The notes below the pieces were generated by a model, which was not told the origin of the DNA, made no database searches, and was given only the letters and a program-made list of their open reading frames with translations. A stretch of DNA of 64,000 bases from Serripes groenlandicus (Eukaryota; Mollusca; Bivalvia; Cardiida; Cardiidae). The stretch spans positions 40,599,728-40,663,727 of the forward strand of contig JASEVX010000001.1 in the NCBI GenBank assembly GCA_031761405.1. Direction: 5' to 3'. The position numbers and the translations under genes are program-made. Below, piece by piece: positions 1-13,300 of the stretch. The stretch's first letter is position 1, and every line of letters starts with the position of its first letter.

Positions 1-1221
1 ACATTAGTCCATTATACGAAAGAATTATGCAGAAATGGTTTTCTTGATATATAATATGTGTGACCTGCTATTAAAAATATCATATTTTTGATGTGCTTAA
101 TACGCAAATAGGTTCGTGCCTTTACCCAAACTTTTTACTCTTTTTTGTTCAATTGCCTTAGCAGGGTGATGTGTAGAGTTAACTCCTCCATGGTCTGTCT
201 GTAACAGTTTCATTAAGTGACTTATTGGCAGACAACACATGTGTTTCTTTTAACACTTTTGTTTAATATTTCTGTTTTAAATTTTTCAACAATATTTAAA
301 AAAAATAAAATCTATGTATTTGCCATAAAAAGATAAGGATATAGGACTCATCACATGGTTATGTCCTACAAAGGTCTAATTCCCGCAATGTGATCCAATC
401 AAACAAGTACTTGTTCATTCCCCCAAGTATAAGTACTGTATTGTACTATTAAATCAAGTTTCACCTGACCATTACATTCTGACCAATTGAAATTAAGAAC
501 ATTTGTAGGTCTAAACATTTTTTCTGCTTTTTCTAGTCTTAAATGATTGGTCTCATGGAAATTTCAGCTGAATAAACCTAGCATTTGCATATTGCTTTAC
601 CTTAAGTTATGTCAGCCCTGTTTGATTAGAGTCACTGTCTACACATGAACCCTCAGCATATCTGAGATTCAGAAATCAAGAAAACAGTGTTTTTGACTAG
701 ACTTACAAATTAAACAGTCCTGTCTGGGTGTCTGTAGATTAAAATGCATATATGATGAAGCCATTGATAAGCCTTCAGTCAAATCCTTATAAAAGGAAGT
801 CATTTTTGCTTCTTTCACTGCCAAAGTTGGACCTTGTTGAGGGTGTCACTTCCGACCTTGATGTGGGTTTTGAGTATGTTGTGGGAATTAAACTTTATTG
901 TGGAACCAGCCAACTTTGTGAGTCCTTCATATATAAAATTGGAAAGCCTTTGAAAATATCATACCAAAAATATAGAAAGTATCTAAAAATGAAAGTACAA
1001 TACATGTATGATTATTGAATTGAGTTGAAAACATTGTGGCAAAAGGGGAAATTATTCAGATTGCCTCAATGTTGTCTAAAACCATCTCCTGCTGTTGTCA
1101 ATGTGATTTAAATAAGCATCAAATAGTGATGTTATTTTTACAATAAACCAACTTTTGTATGCCTTTTGTAAAAAGTTATGGATATGTCTATAGTGAAATA
1201 GAAATTTAACTTTTATTTTAG
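1..1221. other. Intron of DEX1-like gene, no exon recognised
   Basis: No FG-GAP coding or matching splice pair was found. The open frame at 752-1018 has no family resemblance. The stretch 1030-1080 (tggcaaaaggggaaatt...) is a decayed end of the family A palindromic element. Confidence 0.5.
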
Positions 1222-1329
1222 TATGACATAAATGGCGATGGGATGTTAGACTTGTTATTTGTGACATCATCAGGGGATTTGCTTTTCTACACGTCTAACG
1301 GTACGGTTTTGAGGGAGTACTTTTATGAG
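1222..1329 (+). CDS. DEX1-like exon a (36 codons, phase 0)
   Basis: Acceptor tattttag before 1222 and donor gtagga after 1329. It encodes YDINGDGMLDLLFVTSSGDL and continues to FYE, the first FG-GAP loop in the window. It starts in phase 0, so at least one upstream exon exists outside the window. Confidence 0.9.
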
Positions 1330-4300
1330 GTAGGATATCTTCTACATCAGATGTGATTTTTAGGGGGTTTGTTGACCTAGCTAGAAAAACGTGAATGCTC
1401 TGTTGAAAGATTTCATGTGCCTCATTGTGCGTATTTTGTGTCTAAAGTTATAACCCTTTCCCTCATACGGCAATTCTGCAGCAGACGACTTTGAACGTAT
1501 TTCATAAAAAAATAGAAAATCTCCATAATTAAATGGATAACCTATGACTGAAAGTGGAAAACATTGTGGCAAAAGGAGAAATCGCATGTTCTGAGCAATT
1601 TCTTCTTTTGTCACTATGTTTTCAAAAAGCCGTCTGCTGCAGAGGCGTCAGAAAGCGTCTATATGAGGGAAAGGGTTAAGCCTCACTTCAGATTTATTTT
1701 ACATAGAAGATAAGTGGGTTATTCAAGAAGAGTAAAGTAAATATAAACATTTTTTAAACAGCCTGGTATATGATTTGATACGCCTCTGGAATCAAGAATT
1801 TTCATTTAAATGGTATTTAAATTATATGTTACATTTACAATCAGTAAAATTTTATGTCATTTTTCATATGACATTATTTTTTGATTGATGTAGCTGTGTT
1901 TTCGAACTTTCATGACTTCAATAGGTAAAGCAATTAGGGATGATGTAATATTTATTATGACATCATTTCATACCATTGTGCAAATTATAACCTAACATTG
2001 GAATGATTTCCTTCACAGAATTCTGATTTTTCTCATCCATTTATATATTTGTTTCTCTATAAATCTTTTGTTATGTATGTAATAAAAGTTGTTCTTATAT
2101 ATATAGGATCTTACATGAGTTGTCATTTCATATAAAGTTTTACTAAACGAGTTCAAGATTTTTTGTTTTTAAGCGTGCCTATGGCGAGCTTAATAACAAA
2201 TATCTTGGACGAGTTTAATAAAACTGTTTATGAAATGACAACAAATGTCAGATTCTTTTTTATCACATGACGAAATACACATAGAAAATCCGGCTATTTT
2301 AATTTCGTCAGTAAACTGTATAACAATGCCAAAAATGATTATGCCGAGGTTATATTCAGCTTTATTAAAAGTAATGATAAATAACACTCATGAGATATTA
2401 TATCTATCACAAAAAATGACTTATATGGCGTATTTCGATAAAAATGTACTTAACGTTTACAATATTTCTAGATGAAATTTACGGGTTTTGGCGCCAAAGT
2501 GAATAACTTATGACGTCATAACGCTGACGTGACGTCATTTTCCTAGTATTAGGTCATGTTATATTGCACACGTTGTATATAAAGAAATACGTAATGGGTA
2601 TATTACATCGGATACAAGCATTGTCATGTGATAAACCTACATATTTTCTGGCTTAAATACATAATATACCCTATACGTTTGACCTCCAGATCAAGCCTGT
2701 TCATGTGAAACAAGATTGGTATACGAAGGTTGTCTCTGCATCAGGGGCAGAAGTCAAGCAGTATGTAACAACAGATGGAAATGTCAACAAGGTATGTTTT
2801 ATAGCCTTTAACCCATTCCCTCATATAGACGCTTTTTGACGCCTCTGCAGCAGACAGCTTTTTGAAAACATAGTGACAAAGGAAGAAATTGCTCAAAACG
2901 AGCAATTTCTCCTTTTGCCACAATGTTTTCCACTTTTAGTCATAGGTTATCAATTCAATTATAGAGATTTTCTATTTTTTGACAAAATATGTTTAAAGTC
3001 ATCTGCTGCAGAATTGTCGTATGAGGGAAAGGGTTAAACCATGCATACTCTGCAGACTACATTTGAAATAATTTGACACATGGAATAATTGATTATAACG
3101 AGCAATTTCTAATTTTGCCAAAATGTGTATATCGGTTAACCCTTTCCCTCATACGACAATTCTGCAGCAGACAACTGAACATATTTTGTCGAAAAATAGA
3201 AAAGCTCTTTAATTGAATGGATAACTTATGACTAAAAGTGGAAAACATTGTGGAAAAAGGAGGAATTGCTCGTTTTGAGGCATCAGAAAACATCTTTATG
3301 AGGGAAAGGGTTAACTAATCATACATTAATTCAGGGAAATTGTCCACAGTCTTGCATAGATTTTTTCTGCTGAAAGATTTGTTATATATGGGAAAGGGCT
3401 AAATGACTTATGCTAGGTATGAGTCAACTCGACATCTTAATATTTGGCTTTTAAACCAGGTAGGAAACAAAGTTGAAATAATGTTGTTTTGAAAGGATCA
3501 TTATTTTATTTACTTTCTGGACAGTTCTGGTGAAATTTAAATGTTATCTTCTCTTTTCATCTTAGTTTAAACTTATTTGTTTTTACATTGAACAAGCATT
3601 CAGCTTATATTAATAATCAAGCTTGATGTCTGCTGGAGGCATACATGTAACCAGTACTCGCTGATTTTGTGGACAAATCCCAAAGGCAGAACCTGCTCAT
3701 CACAGAATTCACATTGACAATCTACCACGGTTCAACTTAATAAGTCTTGTCTGACATGTCTCTGATATTTTGTCTGATTCAGGACAGGAGTTTCTTACCT
3801 GTAGATCCACATGTACTAGCTACGCCTGTTATAGCAGATATCAATGGTGATGGGAGGATAGAGGAGATAGTTGTCCCAGTGTCCTACTTTTTTGATGAAG
3901 AGGATTACAGGTAAATATACCAGTTGGTACATTTTAGCCCTAAAAACAATACTGATGTCATTTGAAAACCTTTGCGTAAAAGTAAGGAGAAATTGTCTAA
4001 GATTAGCAATTTTCAATTTTCCTCATCAATGCTGTCAATTCTGTATATGTTTGACCAAACTTCGAGATATAGCATTGTTTTCCTCAGATGATTCAAAAGC
4101 AGACAACTTTACATATAACACCATTGCAACTGCAGACGTATTTCGTCATATCGGTATTTAATAATGTGAACATTTACCATGAACATGTGCATACATCATT
4201 CCGTCCATACATAATTCCCTTTGGAGATAATTTATTGATCTGATGATAGAGAATGACATCATTTATCACATAACCATCTACTGTGTTTTTATTATGTGTG

Positions 4301-7300
4301 TCATGAAAGTGCTATGACACAGCTACTGTATTCAAAAGTATAACATCAGTAATAAGAAATGACATCCATTTTCAATGACCATAATAATCATGTAGCATGG
4401 AAAGACCGGTTCTCGAACCTCTTAACATTTATCAGGGCTCATGGGAATACTTGTAAATTCATGTCAAAAACTAAAAATACTGACAAATAAATTCAACAAT
4501 TTATGTGTAAGTGAATAAAGCACCAGTTTACATAAATTTATTACGTATAATGCGTTTATGGACATATATAAACAATCCTTGAACTAAAGGTTCGAGAATA
4601 GGTACAGTTCGAGAACAGGGACCTGTACGATACATTGTATATAACTTATTTTCCTTTGAACAGTTGATAAAAAAAAAATCCTCAAAGTGATTTTTCCCGT
4701 TACAATGAACTTATGCTGAAGCACTTGTTACACATCCGTAAATAACACATGTAACAGAATTTCCATAGCAAAAGATATATGGTTCAATAAAACTCTATCT
4801 TTCTTGAGACCATCAATGGAATCCTGTAAAATTTCTCTTTCCAGATTACCTGAAAGCTTTCAGCATATCAACCATATTAACAGTACAGAGTTGCAGAATT
4901 ATGTGATATCAGCTGTTGTAATAATCAACTTGTCTACAATGTCTGTTGATGAAACTATCATACTAGATCTAACAACAGTAAGTATCACTATCTTCTTAAC
5001 CCTTTCCCACATACAGTACAGCTCACGCGGAAAACGCATTGTCCGCAAGCCACCGCGGACAAATCTCAACGCGGACAAATATTTTGGTCCGCGAAGGTGG
5101 GTGGAATTCCACCCATCACCGCGATTTGATTTTATGTACCATCGCGGACGCAACAAGATAACCCCAGGGGGTTAATAAGACCGATAATCGTGGAGTTGCG
5201 GTGGAACCATCGCGGAATCGCGGTGACATTTCTTTGAATAGATAAGCTTTTTCTCGCCGTTTTGCTGGGAGTTTTTTTTAAATTTCTAATTTTTATTTCA
5301 TTACAGTGCGAATAAATGTTGTTGAAGAGGATAATGATTATAAATCAGTACTAACTATAAAGCAGCATATATGCGTAACAACTCAATTTATTAAAATTCG
5401 TCAATACAATTCCCCTAAACTTGATGTATTCTGTAAACGATACAACTACGTGATAATAAAACTGTTAATTCTACCTGAAAGATGTGTAGCTTACTTTAAA
5501 TCTCACTAATAAATGACGTAATTCCATTGTCAATCACCACAATTACCAATGCATTGTTCATTCATAATCGCCTATAAATTATTTCTTTAAAACCTGTTTC
5601 AAAGTCGGTTGAATAACAAAAACAAAACCTTAACAAACTTTGCAAACAAAGAAGTGTGAATCGTCCATGTTAGTCCCGGATTTAATTAAACAACCAAAAA
5701 CTAATTATCTGAATTGAAAGAGATTACGAAGTCTCATTAATTGGCATGTTTTACTCATAAAAATACTTGTGAATTAAGGTGACGCAAACAAATTAAAATG
5801 TGTTTCTCTCATCTATACATGTTTTCATACAAATTAAGCAATTATTTTCGGGGGCGGACACTTAAATCCATTACACTATATAATCTTGGTAAACAATGGA
5901 AATTTAGGTGGCATTGCTCGTTCTGAGCAATACGACCTAAATTTGCATCGTTTATAAAGGGGTCAAAATTATCCTTAAACCAGGATTTTCAAAATAGGTT
6001 TTAAGTTACAACTGTTTAATGCCAAGCCCTCGATCTGCTTTAATCACAATTATTAAAATTCAATAGCATTATTATATATGATTTTTCAAGATCTTAATTG
6101 TTTGCTCTTGCTTTTGTAAAGCAGGTGTCACATACGATATTATCCTAATAATCACATGATCACTAGGAAAAACATATTTTGATCTTCACTGAGTAAAGGT
6201 ATACCGGTAAACCGCATACATGTACACCATAAAAGTAATGTTTACCTTTTCCAGAAAAATTTAGGTTATCCAGCCTACATCATGTTTACCCCAACAGTGA
6301 TTGACCTGGATCGTAATGGAGGACACCTCGAGATAGTAGTTGGTACGTCAGTCGGTAACATACACGTTATTGACCTACAAAATGGTGCCAAAGATAGACC
6401 AGGTTTCCCTTATTCAATGGATTCTATTCATGGGCAGGTTAGTGTAATTAAGAACTCCAGATAACGGGGTGTTTTGCATTTTCTAAATTCCGTTTTTGGC
6501 CATCTAAGGCCATCCATAGTAAGGATACTCAAAAGAATCATCTTTGACACAATTCCTTTGAGTACCCCCATCATAGGGTTTGTTTGAATAATTAATATTG
6601 TGGGGATAAGCACTGTTTACCGCTCCTTACCTGGACCTCTGAGCATCATTAGTGATTGAAATTCCCGAAATTAATATTTAACCCTTTCCCTCATATAGAC
6701 GCTTTCTGACGCATCTGCAGTAGACGGCTTTTTGAAAACATACTGACAAAAGAAGAAATTGCACAAAACGTGCAATTTCACTTTTGCCACAATGTTTTCA
6801 ACTTTTTGTCATACGGTAGGTTATCCATTCAATTATGGAGATTTTCTATGTTTTGACAAAATATGTTCAAAATCGTCTGCTGCAGAATTGTCGTATGGGG
6901 GAAAGCGTTAATCTATTCCCACATACAACAATTCTGCAGCAAATGACTTTTTGAAAGCATCTAGACAAAAATAAGGAAATGAAATAAAAAGGAAAGCATG
7001 ATCAATGAATAGAGTGGATTTTTTTATCAAGTTTTTGTTAGCTTAACTGTTTGAATTTTGTCTTAACTCTCTAAGTATTTGATTTTATATTGTATCATAT
7101 TATTGAGCTTAGATCAGATTTCCCCTTTCCCTCATTCACACACATTTTGACGCCTCTGCAGCAGGCAACTTTTAAAAAAATTATGAGAAATTTCTTCTTT
7201 TGCCTCAATGTTTTCAAATCAATTAAATAACTTACTTTCAGTTTTAGAGATTTTCTATAAAAAATCAAAGTTGTCTACCTCAGATTTGTTGTCTGTGGGA

Positions 7301-10300
7301 AAGGGTAAACCCCTACTCTCAAACCGAGTCATTGTGATGCATCTGCAGCAGACAACTTTTGAAAATGATGTCCAAACATTTTTGTAAAGTCCGATGCTGC
7401 AGTTATGTTGTAAGTTTAGATTGATTAACCCTTTTCCACATACAGTAAATTTTCAGCAAACGACTTTGAAATAATCAAGAGAAAAATATGGAAAATCTCT
7501 GAAAATGAAAGTACAATACTTGAATAGAGTTGAAAACATGGTGAAAAATGGAGAAATTTAAGCAAGCGCCATGTTTTCAAAAGGGGCAGGGGCATCAAAA
7601 AGTGTCTATATGAGGGAAAGGGTTAATTGTGCATTGATTGGGAAGTATACTCTTAATTGAGAGGATCATTATTGATTTCTTCTGCCTGTAGCTCAACATT
7701 GTTTGCATTTGACATTTGCTGCATCATAGTTTGATCCTGCAAGCCATATTTATCAAACCAGGCATCTTTGTCAAGAAATGGAAACCCTGACTATTGGCCA
7801 AGTTTGTCTACCAATTTTGACATATCTTATGAAAGAATATTTAAATTATACTTGGATACTTGTTATACTTATGAATATATAACAAGGCCTTTTTGTACCC
7901 TTTCCCACCTGCTAAAGCATTTTGAGGAAACTGCAGCAGGGAAAACCTTTTAAAAAACTAATTTTTAGCTCCACTGGCTGAAAGCCAGTCGAGCTTATGT
8001 CATGGCGAATTGTCCGTCGTGCGTGCGTGCGTGCGTGCGTGCGTGTGCGCGTGCGTGTGTGCGTGCGTTAACTTTTTCCTTTAAACGACTTCTTCTCCCT
8101 GACCACTTGGCCAATTTGGTTGAAACTTCATGGGAAGCATCCTCTCAATGTCCTCTACTAAATTCCTTCAATTTTTTTTGATCCATTCAAAATTCTGGTT
8201 TCCATGGCAACCGAAAGAAAAAAATAGTGAGAACTTAAAAAATCTTCTTCTCTGAAAGTGTCAGGCCGATTTTCAAATAATTTTGTAGAAATGTTCCTTG
8301 GGTGACCCTTTATTAGATTCCTTCAAGAAATTTTGATTGGGCGAAAAACATGGCCGCCAGGGGGCGGGGCTTTTTTGCCTTATATAGCTATAGTGAAAAC
8401 TTAAATAATCTTCTTCTCAAAAAGTGTTCAGCAGATTTTCAAATAATTATGTAGAAATGTTCCGTGGGTGACCCTCTATCAGATTCCTTCAAGCCATGTT
8501 GATTGGTAAAAAAACATGGCCGTCACAGGGCGGGGCTATTTTGCCTATATGGCTAAAGAGCAAACTTAAAAAATCTTCTTCTCCAAAAGTGTCAGGCCGA
8601 TTTTCAAATAATTTTGTAGAAATGTTCCTTGTGTGAACCTTAATTAGATTCCTTCAAGAAATGTTGATTGGGCGAAAAACATGGCCGCCAGGGGGCGGGG
8701 CTTTTTTGCGTTATATAGCTATAGTGAAAACTTAAAACATCTTCTTCTCCGAAAGTGTTCAGCCGATTTTCAAATAATTTTGTAGAAATGTTCATTGGGT
8801 GACCCTCTATCAGATTCCTTCAAGCCATGTTGATTGGTCGAAAAACATGGCCGCCAGAGGGCGTGGTTATTTTGACTTATATGACCATAGTGAAAACTTA
8901 AAAAATCTTCTCCTCCGAAAGTGTCAGGCATATTTTCAAATAATTTTGCAGAAACATCCCTTTGGTGACACTCTACAAGATTCCTTTAAGCCATGGTGGT
9001 TGGTAAAAAAAATAGCCACCACGGGGCAGGGCTGTTTGGAGATTTTATTTTTGCCTTATGGCCGTGGAGCGATACTGGCCCTCTTGGGCCTCTTGTTCTT
9101 AAAATGCTGTGGAGAATAGAGGAATTGAAACCTCCCTGTTTACTTAAGGATTTGTTTTGCTGCAACAGTGGAGTCATAAATTGTTTCGTCAGATTAAAGG
9201 TTCAATATATTACAGGTAACAGCGGCTGATGTAAACAAAGATAAAACAATAGAACTGATAGCCATAGATACAAGTGGTAATGTGATATGTTTGAACGATG
9301 ATGGCACATTAAACTGGGAATCAAAGGTGTCTGGGTCCTCGTCCCCAGGGAGTCGACTCACAGATGTTGATGGGGATGGATATGTGGATGTCATCATAGC
9401 AACAAATGATGGGTTAGTAAACCCTTTTTTGTATGTATACATAGAATTGTCTTCTTTAAAAAAAAAACTTTAAAAAAATCCAAACATATATGCATTTCCC
9501 CTTTTTGTGCCCATTCCATACAATGTGATTGGGGGCAGACTGTGATTCCTTTTGAATGTACGGAAAGAAGTCATCATTCTAGCACTTACGTTTAATGTCA
9601 CACTACCTTTGTTCTTCATACAAAAATTCAGAGTCAAGGGAGCTTGGGCGAGTTCGCCTCATCGACCTAGGTCAAAGGTCATAGTCACAGTGGCTTTAAT
9701 AGATCAGCAAAAAAATACGTTAAAATGGTAGTAATGGCTGCCCTCAGTTATGCTCCGGGTTGTGGGGTTAGCATTACGACTGACTGGCTGGTGTCAGGAT
9801 AAAAGAACCGGTAGAACTGGTAACCTACCCAGGAAACTGAAAAATTGTTGAAAGCAGCATAAAGCACCAATCAATCAATCAACATCAGTAAAATGATTCT
9901 TGCTCAAGGAAACCCACTGTTACTGCTTGAACTGATTTAGTGAATCAATACTGTTGATTAATCAACTCAACATTTTTACCTTGATATTCTTAGAATTATT
10001 TATTGATGTTTGTATAATGCAAAGCTTGACAAGTCCATTTTAAAATTTCCGCAGTGAAAGGGTTAATGTATTTATGACAAGCATATATATAAAGATCTGC
10101 ATGGACAGCCATGTGATCAGATACTAATGTGTTTGGTAGGCACTTTTGAAAATAGTCTGATTGTAATTGGGGAGAAGAGCAAAGCTTGTTCAAACTGCAT
10201 ATATAAGCCCGGATTAATCCTAATCTACACTGAATTATAAATGTCATATGATTGATTTAAGTTAATTTAATCATCATTGTTAAAAGTGTACAGCCTATAA

Positions 10301-13300
10301 TTTGTCTTCGGTAATATGTATTCTAACAAGCATTTAAAATAAGGTGAAATAAAAAGATAAATCTTTGTAAAACTATGGTTCTTTTTTAACCATCCATTGT
10401 CTTAATGACACCATGCTGTGACATCATTTAACCCTTTCCCTCATACGACAATTCTGCAGTAGACGACTTCGAACATATTTTGTCAAAAAATAGAAAATCT
10501 CTATAATTGAATGGATAACCTATGACTAAAAGTGGAAAACATTGTGTCAAAAGGAGAAATTGCTCGTTTTGAGCAATTTCTTCTTTTGTCACTATGTTTT
10601 CAAAAAGCCGTCTGCTGCAGAGGCGTCAGAAAACGTCTATATGAGGGAAAGGGTTAAAGGCTTAAATTGATTATACCATTTAAATTGCTATTTATTTTAA
10701 TTTCATAGAGATGTGTATGCTTTAAATGGAGTGACAGGGAATATTCTAGACAATTGGCCAATCAAAACAGGACATTCAATAACATCAAATGTTTTGGTTA
10801 CTAAAGTTTCACAAACAAGAAATGACCTCGATATGGTATGAGTATTTTTCTATAATGTGATACCTTAAATGCAATCCAGGTTCTGTTTCCATTGGAAAGA
10901 AAAAGGACAGAAATATTAAAAACCTTACTCTTAGGGCAAAAAATGACGGTGGTTAAAGGAAAACATTTTGAGCTCATACGACAATTCTGCAGCAGACGAC
11001 TTTGAACATATTTTGTCAAATCATAGAAAATCTCTATAATTGAATGGATAACCTATGACTAAAAGTGGAAAACATTGTGGCAAAAGGAGAAATTGCACGT
11101 TTTGTGCAATTTCTTCTTCTGTCACTATGTTTTCCAAAAGCTGTCTGCTGCAGAGGCGTCAGAAAGCGTCTATATGAGGGAAAGGATTTACAAATCTGTG
11201 ACACAAAGTGCACAAGATAAGCTGTTGTGATTACCATGTCTGTTGTCCGGCAATCAGGAACTTCTCTAAACAAAAACTCCTCATGTATCACTTGGTCAAT
11301 TTAAGCAAAACCACACAGGAATGTTTCTCCGTCGGTACTTTCCAGCCATATTTATTAATTTGAAAAACATGGCTACTAGACAAAATAAGAATGAGGGGTA
11401 AAAGGATAAAACTTTGTATTTCATTTTTGTTTGAACCTGCTTATATGATTTCAAGATGATTTGGGTCCAGCTGCAACAGCTCAGTTGGTAACTAAAAAGG
11501 TCTATTAATCCAGGGTTTTTTAATATGAATCCGGGCTTGTCCAATATTCTTTCTGTCATTTTGACCCAACATAATTCATCTTCCACCAATGGAATAAATA
11601 GTCAATGTGGGAAAGTAGCCAGCCGCCTCGGATTAATGTTGTTTAAAAAAAGCCAGCAAGTACATCGGTATGTGAACTGAAACATTGTTATAAACTCATA
11701 TTAATCAATTTTAATTAAAATTATAAGGCAGAAATGTTTCTTGGCCAAATAAAAACGTTACAGGGCCACATGTCCATCTTGCTAGAAATACTCCATTTCT
11801 CAAATTAGATTTATAAAGTTGTCTGCTGGGATTTTAAGGGGGTTTTCCTGTTAGAATAAAGCTTTGTATACATACACTGGCACTCCTCTATAAAACTCTC
11901 CGTTTTAAAGCGGATCCCGTTATAACACTGGTCTTGCTTGGCTCCCAAAATTGTATTGCATGAAATATGTGGGAATAGAAAACCCGAAAATATACATGTG
12001 ACCATTACTACACGTGACCATTCCAGCCAATCGTATTTGTGCAAAATGTTGTCTGAATGTGATCCATTTTTTTCATCTCCGTAGTGAATATAACTTGGGA
12101 AAACCCAAAATATACATGTGACTATTCCAGCCAATCGTATTTGCGATATGTATATTAAAACTATTTAGCTCAAATGTATGCAGTAAACGTCATCAATATT
12201 GGGGCCGTTGAATAGGCATGCGCACGAGACATGTATCAATTGTAAACTTCCGCAAATATTGCAAAACAAATCTCGAAAGTTCACTGCAATTAACGCGAAT
12301 TGTCAAATAAATAACCCTGTAATAGATCGACGATTAGAAATGCGTATTATTCGGTCAAAACATTTCACTCGCAATAATCTGCTTGTGCCTGAAATCTCAC
12401 CATGCCAATTGAAATTTGCACTTCCAATATTAGCGAGTATGCGAGCTTAAATCCGATCCCTGATATTACATCTATCAAATGTCAAAGAAACGGGTAAATA
12501 TATCTTGCAAGCTTGTTTTAGCCAAAAACACTCTCTCTTTGCAATTGAATTAGTGTATGCAGGTGGGTGGGATAATGACTTGGCGGATTTTTGGAACAGC
12601 GTTATCAATTTAACCCAGTATATATCGCTGTGCAAGACCATGGCTCCCAAGTACAGTGTTATAGAGGAGTGCCAGTGTACTTACAAATGTACTCTTATTT
12701 TAACTCTTTCCCACATACAATAAATCTGCAGCAGACTACTTTGAAATTATCAAGTTCAAAATATAGAAAATCTGTATAAATGATAATATGATTATTGAAT
12801 AGAGTTGAAATCATTGTGGAAAATGCAGAAGTTGCTCTTCATGAGCAATTTCTCACTTTACTACAATGATTTCAAAAGTTGTCTTCTGCAGAGGCGTCAG
12901 CAAGACTTAGTGTCTTTATGTGGGAAAGTATTAATCTTATGTTAACTCTTTCCCTGATTCAGATGACTGTAGTAGAAACCTTTAAAATAGTAGTAGTAAT
13001 AGTAGTAGTATGGTTATAGTAATAGTAGTTGTAGTAGTAGTATAGTAGTACTATAGTAGTAGTAGAAAGAATAACACCATTTCCAATTATTCATTTTCCT
13101 TCAAAGATTTCTACTGTCTCAAAAATTCATCCAAGAATGTTTAATTTAACCTTTCCCACACACATTCTGACGGCTCTGCAGAAGACGACTTTTGAAAACA
13201 TTGTGGCGAAAGGAGGAATTGCTTGTATTGAAAGATGACACATGTCTTATTTATTACAGTACCTTTTGTTTTATTTGACCAGGTTTTCCTTTCAAATGAT

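Noticed and set aside
4804..5175. 123-codon open frame on the + strand
   Set aside because: Reads through the real exon 4845-4977 into the intron and the GC-rich repeat. The donor gtaagt at 4978 ends the exon.
8799..9229. Open frames of 60-106 codons on both strands
   Set aside because: They lie in the 166-bp tandem repeat. Only the part from 9216 is coding, in another frame (exon f).
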